DNA of 64,000 nt from JAAYXE01 sp964391195 (GTDB lineage Bacteria > Chloroflexota > Anaerolineae > Anaerolineales > UBA4823). The stretch lies in NCBI GenBank assembly GCA_964391195.1, contig CAYMLG010000008.1, positions 1-64,000 on the forward strand. Reading direction: 5' to 3'. This document shows, piece by piece, positions 43,450-53,071 of the stretch. The stretch's first letter is position 1; every line of letters begins with the position of its first letter. The notes under the pieces were generated by a model, which saw nothing but the letters and a program-made list of their open reading frames with translations, was not told the DNA's origin and did not search any database. Position numbers and translations under genes: made by a program.

Positions 43450-46311
43450 TTACAGGAGACGCGCCGGATCGCCCTGCAACAGCCGGGAACCAAAAGCAGT
43501 CAGCGCCCGGTAGTAGGGGAGAATGCTGGGGATGAAATGCCGTTCATCGGCGCGGTGTGGTCCAATCCCGCTCTGCCCCCATACCACACCCTGCCCCCCG
43601 GGAGCAAATCGGGCGCTGGTGCCGGGCAGTTTGCGCCCGATTTTTGGCTCCTCCCCCGATACAACCCGGACGGCATCCACCAGGATCTCCAGGTAAGGGT
43701 TAGCCGGATCACAGGCGATGCCATTCTGCAGCGCCTGGATGTTGACTTCCAGGCCGTACTCACGGCAGCAGGCCTCGATCTCGGCAGTCAGGGGCCTCAC
43801 GTCATCCTCCGGGATCGGGCGGACCTCGACGCCCAGGCGTCCGGCGTCGGGGGTAATATTGTAAAGCCCAGGCTCACCCCACTGGAAAAAGGGAAAGCTG
43901 AATTGAGATTGCCAGCCATCCGTGCTGTTCAAGGTCAACCTCCGGGAGAGGAGGGCTTCCACTTCGCTCCGCGCTTGCAACAGTCGCCTGGCCAGGTCCA
44001 TGCCGCCCCCTGACCCGCTGGAATGTGCCCGCTGCCCGCTTCCGCTGATCTCGATCCGCAGTATTCCCCGGTTCTGGGTACAGATCTCCCCCCAGCGCTC
44101 GTCGCCTCCCTCGCCGGTGCGCTCACCGGCGATGAACAACCTCGGAGCATAACCGCCGGCCTCCCCGGCCAGGGTCTTCAACACGTAGGGGGTACCGGCC
44201 GGCTCGCTCTCTCCGTTCTCCTCGTTGCCCACCAAGAGCAGGCTGACAGGGGGGAAGGGCTCCCCGCCGCGGCGGGTATCCTTGAACCAGGCCAGGTAGG
44301 TTGCCGCCACAGTTTTCATATCCGCCGCCCCGCGCCCCCAGAGATAATCGCCCTCGATACGCGGCTCGAACTGGCTGTCGTCCGGTTCGGGCTCGACCAC
44401 ATCCAGGTGTCCGGAGAACATCACCGGCGCCAACAGTTGCCCGGGGAAGCCGATCAGCAGGGAAGGATACTTTTCCCGATCGAAGTAGCGCACCTCTAAC
44501 CCGGCATCTCGCGTGTAATCGTAGACCCAGTTCGTCGCTCGCCGCACCTCCTCGAGGCGTTCGCGAGCCGAGCCGGTCACCGAAGGGATGCGGATCAGCT
44601 CCTGGGCTGCAATCAGGATTTCGGCGGTCTTATCCCGGTGCTCCATTCTCAAGCTGGCTTCCAGGCTGGGCCTGAAGCGGACCGGCGCCTGGGGATCCTG
44701 GTGCGCCTCCTGCCGGGCGTGCTGGATGAACTCACCCAGGCGGGCAACGTCCCGCGGGAAGCGGCCAGACAGGGTGTGGTAGCTCTCTGCGATCCATTCC
44801 AAGTCCCGGCGCACGGCCTGCTCATGCTTCTCGGCCAGCGCCGTGAGCGCCTCCAGCGGGACCTCGTCCCCTTCCAACTCAGCCCGCAGCTCTTCCCGCA
44901 GCCGCTCGGCCGTGTTCGGTCCCCCTTCCGCCATTTCGACCAGCGGGTTGAGATCCTCCCACAGTTCGAGGGCCTCCGCCAGCGGACGCACTTCATCCAG
45001 AGTCCAGCGCAGGAATTGGCGCATGCTGGACGGTTTGCCGGTCAGTGGGTCTTCGATCTCCGCCCGTAGCCCGCGATGCGCCGCCCGGTCCTCGTTGCGC
45101 CGGGCGCGGGCGATATCCTCCCCATCGTAACGGAAAGCCCGGCTGAACTCAGGATCGGCATAACAGCGGGCGAGCAGCAGATGCTTGAGTGTCAGGTTGG
45201 CGATCTCGATCTCGAGCGGGTTGCCTCCATCATCCGTGCGGATCTCCACCCGGGCCATCGGCAGGTTGATCCGGGCCAGCAAGTTCTGGATCTCGATCTG
45301 GTGCGCCATCTCTTCCACCGCGCTCGCCTGGCCGGCCGAATACAGGCCGCGGGCATACAGGTCCGATAACTGCTCGCTGGTCACCAGGATCATCCGCTCC
45401 ACCGGCTCGGCGAAGGAGCGGGCCCGGGTTGGAGTCCAGTTATTATTGCCGAAGCGCACCCCACTGCGGACCAGGTCATAAGAGATCTGCAGGTAGTCGT
45501 CGTAAGAGCGGTATAAGTCGGGCCGGTCCAGCGCCGTCGGGTTGGGGAAGGTCAGGTTGCGGACCGAATCGACCTCAGTGATCACCACCACTGGCTCGCC
45601 ATCCCGCATTTCAGCGGTGAGCGGGGTGGAAGCGCTGGTGGCAATAAACAAGGCGCTGTAAGCCCGCAGCAGGCGGGTGGCGGTGATGTAAAACTCACTC
45701 TTGAACTCGTCGAACTGTACCGGCGAGCCTCGCCCGCCGCGGTCTCCCTCGGGCAGGTGCATGAAGTCCCAGGCGAGCAATGGGTCGGGAAGCGAAAGGT
45801 TGGTGTGGGTGCCGGCGGTCGCCAGGTCGCTGCCGTATAGTTCCACGCAGCGCTCCAGGTAGCGGCGCTTTGCGAGATGCCAATTGCCCGGTATCGATTC
45901 CGGCCCCACCCGGGTAGGGAAGAGCAGATTGCCGTGCCAGTTATACAGCCTCTCGCCGAACCGGCGGCCGGCCTGGTGGAGGGCGTTTAGCAGCACTGCC
46001 TCCATCAGGCGGGACTCGTACACCGCGGCCCGCGGCGAGTAATAAGGCCGGGTGGCCCATTCGATCATCCAGTGGAAGACTTCCAGTTGGCTGTAGGGCA
46101 GGCTCCACTCCGGCAGGCATTCGTCTCGCAAATAATCCACGAAAGACTGCTGGTCGGGCGGCGAGCCTGCAGTCAGCAGCGGCCCAAAGTGAGAGTCGAG
46201 CAGGTTCCATTCCAGTTCAACACCACACAGGCCGCCCTCCGGCTGCTCCTTCTGCGCCGTCTCGACTGCCAGCCGGAACTTCTCGGCGAACAGGCCCGCA
46301 TCGTAACTCAT
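43450..46311 (-). CDS. Fusion of GCS2-like glutamate-cysteine ligase domain with M20 metallopeptidase
   Basis: 953 aa. The N-terminal ~500 residues resemble the GCS2/YbdK carboxylate-amine ligase fold (CGVELEWNLLD at 29-39, TAGTHTNLSLPDPLLA at 165-180, MARVEIRTDDGGNPLEIEI at 352-370). Residues about 560-945 form an M20 zinc peptidase with all metal ligands: His635 (FSGHLDVV), Asp664 (GRGAADMK), Glu697-Glu698 (GNEENGE) and His919 (GPHRADE), plus dimer-domain His763 (RAHSSGSGG). One chain thus pairs an amide-forming and an amide-cleaving module. It is translationally coupled (ATGA) to the aminotransferase gene upstream. The GCS2 call is by motif and less certain than M20. The substrate is unknown. 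Confidence 0.75.
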   Translation of the reverse strand: MSYDAGLFAEKFRLAVETAQKEQPEGGLCGVELEWNLLDSHFGPLLTAGSPPDQQSFVDYLRDECLPEWSLPYSQLEVFHWMIEWATRPYYSPRAAVYESRLMEAVLLNALHQAGRRFGERLYNWHGNLLFPTRVGPESIPGNWHLAKRRYLERCVELYGSDLATAGTHTNLSLPDPLLAWDFMHLPEGDRGGRGSPVQFDEFKSEFYITATRLLRAYSALFIATSASTPLTAEMRDGEPVVVITEVDSVRNLTFPNPTALDRPDLYRSYDDYLQISYDLVRSGVRFGNNNWTPTRARSFAEPVERMILVTSEQLSDLYARGLYSAGQASAVEEMAHQIEIQNLLARINLPMARVEIRTDDGGNPLEIEIANLTLKHLLLARCYADPEFSRAFRYDGEDIARARRNEDRAAHRGLRAEIEDPLTGKPSSMRQFLRWTLDEVRPLAEALELWEDLNPLVEMAEGGPNTAERLREELRAELEGDEVPLEALTALAEKHEQAVRRDLEWIAESYHTLSGRFPRDVARLGEFIQHARQEAHQDPQAPVRFRPSLEASLRMEHRDKTAEILIAAQELIRIPSVTGSARERLEEVRRATNWVYDYTRDAGLEVRYFDREKYPSLLIGFPGQLLAPVMFSGHLDVVEPEPDDSQFEPRIEGDYLWGRGAADMKTVAATYLAWFKDTRRGGEPFPPVSLLLVGNEENGESEPAGTPYVLKTLAGEAGGYAPRLFIAGERTGEGGDERWGEICTQNRGILRIEISGSGQRAHSSGSGGGMDLARRLLQARSEVEALLSRRLTLNSTDGWQSQFSFPFFQWGEPGLYNITPDAGRLGVEVRPIPEDDVRPLTAEIEACCREYGLEVNIQALQNGIACDPANPYLEILVDAVRVVSGEEPKIGRKLPGTSARFAPGGQGVVWGQSGIGPHRADERHFIPSILPYYRALTAFGSRLLQGDPARLL

Positions 46312-47615
46312 CGCCCGCCCTCCAGAGCGCCGAGCCCGGCCGCCAGCCTCTCCAGGGCCCCGGTGGTCCGCTCCGGCGGAGTGGCATAAGAAAACCGGAT
46401 CCAGTCCTTGCCGTAGCGGGAGAAAAAGACGCCCGGCACAACCGCCACGCCATGCTCCTCGGCCAGATACTGGCCCAGCGGCTCGGTGTCCTCCCAGCCC
46501 ATCGCCTCCTGCCAGGGAGCGGTATGGATGAACGCGTAGTATCCTTTGCCAAGGATGTAGCGGAAACCCCGCTCGCTCAGGAACCGGTCCAGGATCTTCC
46601 GGCTGGCGTTCGCCGGCTCGACAATGCCCCGCGAAGCGCCTTCATACCCCATCTCATATGCCGCCATGGCGACCGCCAGCGAGAAGAAGGATGGCATCAC
46701 CGTGTGCGAGGCGCGGGCCACCAGGAAGCGGATCACTTCTTCGGCGGCGATGAGGTGGCAGCAGCGGATGTTCGAGCCGCCCAGGCTCTTGGTGATCCCA
46801 TCCATAAACATCAGCCGCTGCCGCTCGGCCGGCTCGAACAGTTCGAGGAACCGGTTCAAGTCCACCGGCTGTTCGTCGGTCACATAATGGTACATCCAAT
46901 CGAAGAGCACAAACGCCGCCCCGGCTTCCAGCGCTGCTCGAGCCAGGCAGGCCTGTTCTTCTAACGACAGCGTCTTCCCGGTCGGGTTATCCGGGCTGGT
47001 CAGCACCAACCCGGCAACCTTCCGCCCCTGCCGCCCGGCGTAATGGATGCTCTCGCGGATGCTGTGCTCGGTGAAAGACCAGCCCTCCTCCGCCCGCCCG
47101 GGGGCATAGAGCACGTTGGCCCCAACCCCGTATGGCCCCCAGTTGTAAGAGATCCACGGGACGCGCGTCACCAATAGCGCGTCCCCTTGCCGCCCGTGTC
47201 CCAGGGCCAGCATGGCGGTGTAGGCTTTCACCAGCGCATCTCGTCCACCGGCGGTCCCGAGCACATTTGCCGGTCCGAACCCCTTGCCGGGGTCCAGCTT
47301 CCAGTACTGCTCGATCACCGCCCGGCGGAAAGCATCGGTGCCGTAAGGCATGTCATACGCCGTGCCGTGCGCCAACTGCATCTCGGCCGCACGCTCCAGG
47401 ATCTCCCGGGGGACGCCCGGCAGGCTGGCTCCGCCATCCCCTTGGGATGCATCGTAAACCGCTTCCCCGGGGTTTTTCTCCTGGAATTTCGCCAGCGACT
47501 TCTTGATGACAAACATGCGCGAAGGCGGGATCGGCGCCGACCGTCGATACATATCGCTTACCGGGATCAGGTTCTCATCCGGAACTGCGTAAACCGGTCC
47601 GTCTTCCATCATCAT
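46308..47615 (-). CDS. PLP-dependent aminotransferase, class I/II fold
   Basis: A 435-aa fold-type I enzyme. PLP contacts include LGTAGGRDALVKAY (cofactor phosphate loop), Asn210 in TSPDNPTGK, Asp239 in FVLFDWMYHY, and the Schiff-base Lys276 in MDGITKSLGGSNIRCCHL. A C-terminal Arg in WIRFSYATPPERT fits carboxylate binding. It belongs to the aspartate/alanine aminotransferase group. The substrate is unknown. GGAGGAG lies 9 nt before the ATG. It lies between the hydrolase gene upstream and the ligase-peptidase fusion downstream. Confidence 0.9.
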   Translation of the reverse strand: MMMEDGPVYAVPDENLIPVSDMYRRSAPIPPSRMFVIKKSLAKFQEKNPGEAVYDASQGDGGASLPGVPREILERAAEMQLAHGTAYDMPYGTDAFRRAVIEQYWKLDPGKGFGPANVLGTAGGRDALVKAYTAMLALGHGRQGDALLVTRVPWISYNWGPYGVGANVLYAPGRAEEGWSFTEHSIRESIHYAGRQGRKVAGLVLTSPDNPTGKTLSLEEQACLARAALEAGAAFVLFDWMYHYVTDEQPVDLNRFLELFEPAERQRLMFMDGITKSLGGSNIRCCHLIAAEEVIRFLVARASHTVMPSFFSLAVAMAAYEMGYEGASRGIVEPANASRKILDRFLSERGFRYILGKGYYAFIHTAPWQEAMGWEDTEPLGQYLAEEHGVAVVPGVFFSRYGKDWIRFSYATPPERTTGALERLAAGLGALEGGR

Positions 47616-47648
47616 GAGTCGCTCTCCTCCCCCCTGGGGTTCGCCGGC

Positions 47649-48479
47649 CTACTGGACGGCAACTCCGGCCGGTAGCCCCAGTTGCTCTCGCAGCCACTGC
47701 ATCCGGTCGGCCTGGGCGCGTTCGTTCAGGCCATGGCCGGCCTCATAAAACTGCACCCGCTTCGGTTCCCCCGCGGCTGCGGCAAATTCTTCTGCCCGTT
47801 CTACAGGTACGTGCGGGTCGCGGGTTCCGAACTGGAAGAACACCGGCGCCGGGGCAAGCTCCCCGATCCAGCGGACCGGATCGATCGTCGCCATTTGCCG
47901 CACGTATTCATCGCGCCTCTCGCCCTCCAGCCTTGGATAATACAGGTACCAGTCCGGGAAGCGGGGCGTACCCGCCATCAGCACATAGCACGCCGGGCGG
48001 GGATCGACCACGCCGGCCAGTACGCCGTACATCGCCCCGAAATCATGCCCCACATAGGCCAGCCGTTTCGGCTCCACACCCGGCTGCGCCAGCAGTAGAT
48101 CCATCGCCTGGCGCAGTTCGATCACCTGGCGGATGAAAGCCTCCCAATCCTCGGCCTGCGTGCGCTTGATGAACCAATCGGGATCCGACCACATGGTCTC
48201 GACCAGCAGCGATACCGCGCCCTGTTTCGCCAGTTCGATCGCTTCCGCCTCGAACTGGCCCCGGTTCGAATTTGGGGCTTCCGGCTCGTACCAGTGTACG
48301 AACAGGATCGCGGCAAACGGCCCCTCGCCTTCCGGCTGGACCAGGCCGGCCGCCCGGCGGGTGCCCGCCGCGGTCCGGTAGGTGATCGTGCGCTGCACGA
48401 AGCCATCTCCTGGCCGTGGCCTCACCTCCCGCAATTCCATGTCCAAGTTTCGATCGTAATCGAACAGATCTGGCCTCAT
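47649..48479 (-). CDS. Dienelactone-hydrolase-like alpha/beta hydrolase with Asp nucleophile
   Basis: A 276-aa cytoplasmic alpha/beta hydrolase. The nucleophile elbow reads YVGHDFGAMYG, so the usual Ser/Cys is Asp146, as in epoxide hydrolases and haloalkane dehalogenases (G-H-D-W-G). Other triad members are Asp221 (FGTRDPHVPV) and His249 (EAGHGLNE). LFVHWYEPEAPNSNRGQFEA supplies the oxyanion region. The overall layout is otherwise close to dienelactone hydrolases. It is the first gene of the minus-strand cluster, 33 nt ahead of the aminotransferase gene. Confidence 0.82.
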   Translation of the reverse strand: MRPDLFDYDRNLDMELREVRPRPGDGFVQRTITYRTAAGTRRAAGLVQPEGEGPFAAILFVHWYEPEAPNSNRGQFEAEAIELAKQGAVSLLVETMWSDPDWFIKRTQAEDWEAFIRQVIELRQAMDLLLAQPGVEPKRLAYVGHDFGAMYGVLAGVVDPRPACYVLMAGTPRFPDWYLYYPRLEGERRDEYVRQMATIDPVRWIGELAPAPVFFQFGTRDPHVPVERAEEFAAAAGEPKRVQFYEAGHGLNERAQADRMQWLREQLGLPAGVAVQ

Positions 48480-48696
48480 CCCCCCACCTCCATTCCAGCG
48501 GATATTTTACCCCTACCTGACAGAATCTTGTATCTTTTACCGCACGGACCGGCGGAAAGTTCACCGTTTTCAGGAATTGGCGCACATAAAGCAATGAAAG
48601 CCATGCAGTCCACCTCCCTGGTTTTCAGCGTTTTCCGAGTACAATTATGCGAATATTGGTAACCAGGTTGGTAAACAACCGGATGAGGAGCGGTAG

Positions 48697-49866
48697 ATGA
48701 ATTTCGTATTCTTATCCCCCCATTTTCCGCCGAATTATTACCTTTTCGCCGTTCACCTGAAGAATTTAGGGGCGAATGTCCTTGGCTTAGGTGACGAACC
48801 TTACGACCTGCTGCGCCCGGAGTTGAAAGCCGGCCTCACGGAATACTTTCAAGTCAGCAACCTGCACAACTACGATGAACTGCAGCGGGCCTGCGGCTAT
48901 TTCACTCACCGCTACGGGAAAATCGACCGCCTGGACTCACATAACGAATACTGGCTGGCTACCGAGGCCCGCCTGCGGACCGATTTCAACATCCAGGGCA
49001 TCAAGGACGACACCATCGCCCGCATCAAACAGAAGTCCTTGATGAAAGAGGTGTTCCGCAGCGCCGGGGTGCAGGTGGCGCGCGGCCGGGTGGTGCGCAG
49101 CCTGGAAGACGCCCGCCAGTTGATCGCCGAGACCGGCTATCCGGTCGTCGCCAAGCCGGATTCGGGTGTCGGCGCGGCGAAGACCTTCAAAATCATGAAC
49201 GATCAGGATCTTAAGTCCTTCTTCGCCCAGGCGCCCTCGGTCGACTATATCATGGAAGAATTCGTCGATGGGATCATCATGAGCTTCGATGGGCTGGCCG
49301 ACCGGGATGGCAACCTGGTGTTCTACACCGCGCACCAGTACAGCCAGGGGATCATGGAAACGGTCAATGAAGATGCCAATGTGTATTACTACTCCTTGCG
49401 CCAGATCCCCGAAGACCTGGAAGAGGCCGGGCGCCGGGTGCTCAACGCGTTCAAAGTGAGTGAACGCTTCTTCCACTTTGAATTCTTCCGCCGCCGCTCG
49501 GATAACTGCATCGTCGCCCTGGAAGTCAACATGCGCCCGCCCGGGGGATTGACCACCGATATGTTCAACTACGCCAACGATATCGACATTTACTTCCAAT
49601 GGGCGCATCTCCTGATCCACAACCGCTTCACCGCCGAATACTCCCGTAAATATCACTGCGCTTACATCGGCCGGAAGAACAACCGCAGTTACCTCCGCTC
49701 CCACGAAGAAGTGCTGCGCGATATCGACTGCTGCATGGTCCATCACGAACCGATCAGCGGCGTTTTCAGCACCGCCCTGGGCGACTACGGCTACCTGGTC
49801 CGCTCCCCCGAATTGGAAGCGATCCACGCCATGGCGGAGTACATCCAGGCCGTATACCCGGGATAA
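48697..49866 (+). CDS. ATP-grasp carboxylate-amine ligase family protein
   Basis: A 389-aa ATP-grasp protein: a pre-ATP-grasp domain (1 to about 105), then KQKSLMKEVFRSAGVQVARG, GYPVVAKPDSGVGAAKTFKI (ATP lysine and glycine loop), YIMEEFVDG, FHFEFFRRRS and VALEVNMRPPGGLTTDMFNY with Mg-binding Glu and Asn. It is predicted to join a carboxylate to an amine through an acyl phosphate. GAGGAG precedes the ATG. It is divergent from the hydrolase-aminotransferase-fusion operon and leads a two-gene unit with the esterase. The substrates are unknown. Confidence 0.87.
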   Translation: MNFVFLSPHFPPNYYLFAVHLKNLGANVLGLGDEPYDLLRPELKAGLTEYFQVSNLHNYDELQRACGYFTHRYGKIDRLDSHNEYWLATEARLRTDFNIQGIKDDTIARIKQKSLMKEVFRSAGVQVARGRVVRSLEDARQLIAETGYPVVAKPDSGVGAAKTFKIMNDQDLKSFFAQAPSVDYIMEEFVDGIIMSFDGLADRDGNLVFYTAHQYSQGIMETVNEDANVYYYSLRQIPEDLEEAGRRVLNAFKVSERFFHFEFFRRRSDNCIVALEVNMRPPGGLTTDMFNYANDIDIYFQWAHLLIHNRFTAEYSRKYHCAYIGRKNNRSYLRSHEEVLRDIDCCMVHHEPISGVFSTALGDYGYLVRSPELEAIHAMAEYIQAVYPG

Positions 49867-49915
49867 CCGGTCAACCCTGCGGGCCTGCCCACCTCGGCCC
49901 AGGCGAGAGGATGCG

Positions 49916-50698
49916 ATGAACATCGAATACCACAAATGCTGGAGCCCGAACCTCAACCAGGACATGGAGCTGAAGGTGTACGGCCATGCCGGGAAGCCGG
50001 TGCTGGTGTTCCCTGCCCAGGGCGGACGCTTCTACGAATTCGAGGATTTCGGGATGGTCGCCGCGGTTGCGCCGTTCATTGAGGCCGGGCAGATCAAGGT
50101 CTTCACCGTTGACAGCATCGACAGCCAATCCTGGGCGAATTGGGAGGCGCACCCCGCGGACCGCGGCCGCCGCCATGAAGACTATGATCGCTATATCACT
50201 CAGGAGGTCGTCTCATTCATCCACCGGCACGGCGGCGATTCCGGGCAGATGATCCTCACCACCGGCTGCAGCATGGGCGGCTATCATGCCGCCAACTTCT
50301 TCTTCCGCCACCCAGACCTGTTCGACGCCGTCATCTCCATCAGCGGGCTGTTCCAACTGCGGCTGTTCGTTGGCGATTATGTGGACGATAACGTCTATTT
50401 CAACTCCCCCCTGTTCTACTTGCCCAACCTGAACGATCCCACCCTGCTGAATCTGTACCGCAGAAGCCATATCGTTGCCGGCGTCGGGCGCGGCGCCTGG
50501 GAAGATATGATGCTCCAGGACGCCCGCCAACTGCGGGATGTGCTGAAATCGAAGGACATCCCGGCCTGGATCGACATTTGGGGGGACGACGTCAATCACG
50601 ACTGGCCCTGGTGGCGGAAGATGCTGCCCTACTTTTTGGGTTCTTTGAATCTGCCTCGCCATAGTGCTCAGCAAGGAACCTCACCCATCAACGGGTGA
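49916..50698 (+). CDS. Putative esterase (PF00756-like alpha/beta hydrolase)
   Basis: A 260-aa hydrolase of the esterase D/antigen-85 type: ELKVYGHAGKPVLVFPAQGG, nucleophile Ser119 in TTGCSMGGYHAANFFFRHP, and a probable catalytic His in DDVNHDWPWW near the C-terminus. There is no signal peptide. It is co-oriented with the ATP-grasp gene (49-nt gap). AGAGGA precedes the ATG. Its last 18 nt overlap the end of the convergent glycosyltransferase gene, so the two transcripts must overlap. Confidence 0.87.
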   Translation: MNIEYHKCWSPNLNQDMELKVYGHAGKPVLVFPAQGGRFYEFEDFGMVAAVAPFIEAGQIKVFTVDSIDSQSWANWEAHPADRGRRHEDYDRYITQEVVSFIHRHGGDSGQMILTTGCSMGGYHAANFFFRHPDLFDAVISISGLFQLRLFVGDYVDDNVYFNSPLFYLPNLNDPTLLNLYRRSHIVAGVGRGAWEDMMLQDARQLRDVLKSKDIPAWIDIWGDDVNHDWPWWRKMLPYFLGSLNLPRHSAQQGTSPING

Positions 50699-53071
50699 AG
50701 GCCAGGTGGCCTCGCGCGGCGATTCGATCACCACACGGCCCAGATCCACCGCTTCCAACACCAGGCGGGCGGCCTCCAGGTCGAAGTCGGCCCGCTTTCT
50801 GAAGATCCACACCGGGGGATGGTCGTATACGCTGAACGCCTCTTCAGCAGCCAGCCAACTGTAATTGAACAATGGCAGTTCGGGGGGTTCCTTCCAGACC
50901 GCCGTCCCGGCCAGGTCGGAGATCTGCAGCGGGCCGATCTTCAGCGGAGACTGGTAGGTCGCTGCCAATTCGAACCCCAGCCGCCCGTCGAACAGCGCCC
51001 GGTAATACTCCATCGTCATTGGGTAGGTGAGCGGGATCCGGCTGGCGCTCCAGATCGCCCGCTGGCTGGGGAGAATGATGTAATCCGCCTCGGCCAGGTT
51101 CTCCAGGAACATGCTGCGCTTGTGCTCGTCGTCGTACCAGCGCACCTCCATCGTCAGGCCCCGGTAAACGGGACCGAACACATAACGTCCGTCCAACGGC
51201 ACCGGAAGCCCTTCATCCCAACTCTCGTTAGCGATCACACTTTGCCCCACCGTGACTCTGCGGCCAGACAGCAATGAGGCCGTCAGATAGTACACCTCCC
51301 CCTGGGCGATCTCTCCGCCGTCGAACCGGGCCTGGAGGCTGCCGGGGAGATGGCCCGGCTGATATTCGGGGACCGCGACTTCGGCGCGGCCGATCACATC
51401 TACTCCGCCGGGATCCCTGGACACGGTCACCAGCAGCCTGGGCGGGCCATCTCCCCCGCTCAACCCGTCTGCATGGGGCAGGGTGAGCCCCTCCAGGCGG
51501 CCGCTGTGCCCGGCGATGAAGGTTTCCGTGAAGGGCAGTTCGGGGGTGATCACCAGCCCATCGTGAGCGGAGACCGGTTCAGCGTGAACGCCTTCCTCCC
51601 CGCTCAGCGTGAGATGAAACGAGGCCGGGATGTTTTCCCAGATCCACCGGGTGGCCTGCAGGCGGGTGTGCTCCTGGAGATACACCGCCCAGACGAAGGC
51701 CGATGCCCAGATCAGGGTGCCCGCTACCACGACTGCAGCCGCGATGGCCGGGACCCAGCGGGCCAACCGTGCCCCGGGTCGGCGCTCCAGGCGGGCGGCG
51801 CATCTTTCGCCTCGCCGCCAAAGCTCGACCAGCGCCCAGGCTGCCAGCAGGCATAAAAAGGGGTAGATCGGCAGGAAATAGCGGATGGACTTCACCCAGC
51901 GGGTGCCCATGAACAGGAAATAGCCTCCCACCCATACGACCGGGATCAGTTGCGCGCGCCAATCCGGGCGACCGCGCAGGGTGCGCCAGCCGGCCCAGGC
52001 AAAGCCCAGCCAGGCGGTGAGTCCCAGCGGCAGGCCCATCCCCCACAACACCATATTCACCCAGGGGAAGATCAGCGCCGGGCGGTGGGCCCACTGCTCA
52101 GAAGGCGGGCCGCCGCCGATCCCGTTCGACTCCTTCTGCGCCACTTCCATGCTGGCCAACCAGTCCGGATTAAAGTGCAAAGTGAACAATCCGGTGTCGC
52201 CCGTCTCCGCCCGAAAGCTCATCGGCTGCGCCAGGCGGAAGGTGACCAGCGAAACCACCGCGGCCAGCGCCAGGTAGGACCCGGCAATGGCGAAGATCTG
52301 CAGCAGGTCCCGTTGGCTCCTCAGCTTCAGATCGGCGATGGCGATCAGGGCCGCCAGGACGATTATCCCCGCCAGCGGCGCCAGGTTAATCCGAGAAGCG
52401 ACCGCCATCCCCAAAGCGATCCCGAACAAGGCGCTCCAGGTTACGGCCCGCGGAGCGAACCGGTAGCCACCCGCCTCCACGCGCAAAGCCCCCGGCTCTT
52501 TGGCTAGGCGCACCGCAGCGTAGAGCGCCAGCATGGTGAACAGCACCGCAAAGTTGTCCACGGTCATAAAGTGCGACTGCTGGATCTGCATCACCGCCAG
52601 AGAGCTGAGTGCCGCCCCCAGCAGACCAATCCGCCAATTGTACAGGCGCTCGCCGGTCAGCAGCAGCAGGAGCAGCGACAGGCAGTCGGCGAAAGCCGAG
52701 AGCGCCCTGCCCAGCATACGGATCTCATCATAGCCGGTGTTCCCGGTCAGCTCACCGGCGGTGCGTACAATGATGATTGGCCACTGCCCCCATCGCAGGC
52801 GGTTATCCGGGCCGGGGTCCGTCGGGTTGCCGGCCTGGTCGTATTTCTGGTAGGGGCTGAGCGGTGAGAGCCGGGTGTTGAAGTAGTCGCCCAGCGACTC
52901 GGGCAGGCTGAGCTGAGTGAGGGTATTGGTGAGGCCGTACTCGTCCGGGTGCAGGTTGGTGCCCTGGTGCCAATCGAGCCCGGTGAAGCGGAACAGGATT
53001 CCGGTGAGCAGCAAGAGCAGCAGGCACAGATCGCCCGCCGCGAGCAGGATGCGGGGTAAGGGTCGGGTCAT
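50681..53071 (-). CDS. Large GT39-like membrane glycosyltransferase family protein
   Basis: 796 aa from ATG 53071, chosen because it overlaps the TGA of the DUF4037 gene (ATGA) and starts right before the first helix. An earlier in-frame codon would add 28 unlikely residues. About ten to twelve membrane helices occupy 1-500. The first loop has the acidic GT-C motif (DWHQGTNLHPDEYGLTNTL). A soluble beta-rich C-terminal domain of about 300 residues follows. It is probably a polyprenol-dependent glycosyltransferase of the envelope. The substrate is unknown. Confidence 0.8.
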   Translation of the reverse strand: MTRPLPRILLAAGDLCLLLLLLTGILFRFTGLDWHQGTNLHPDEYGLTNTLTQLSLPESLGDYFNTRLSPLSPYQKYDQAGNPTDPGPDNRLRWGQWPIIIVRTAGELTGNTGYDEIRMLGRALSAFADCLSLLLLLLTGERLYNWRIGLLGAALSSLAVMQIQQSHFMTVDNFAVLFTMLALYAAVRLAKEPGALRVEAGGYRFAPRAVTWSALFGIALGMAVASRINLAPLAGIIVLAALIAIADLKLRSQRDLLQIFAIAGSYLALAAVVSLVTFRLAQPMSFRAETGDTGLFTLHFNPDWLASMEVAQKESNGIGGGPPSEQWAHRPALIFPWVNMVLWGMGLPLGLTAWLGFAWAGWRTLRGRPDWRAQLIPVVWVGGYFLFMGTRWVKSIRYFLPIYPFLCLLAAWALVELWRRGERCAARLERRPGARLARWVPAIAAAVVVAGTLIWASAFVWAVYLQEHTRLQATRWIWENIPASFHLTLSGEEGVHAEPVSAHDGLVITPELPFTETFIAGHSGRLEGLTLPHADGLSGGDGPPRLLVTVSRDPGGVDVIGRAEVAVPEYQPGHLPGSLQARFDGGEIAQGEVYYLTASLLSGRRVTVGQSVIANESWDEGLPVPLDGRYVFGPVYRGLTMEVRWYDDEHKRSMFLENLAEADYIILPSQRAIWSASRIPLTYPMTMEYYRALFDGRLGFELAATYQSPLKIGPLQISDLAGTAVWKEPPELPLFNYSWLAAEEAFSVYDHPPVWIFRKRADFDLEAARLVLEAVDLGRVVIESPREATWPSPVDG

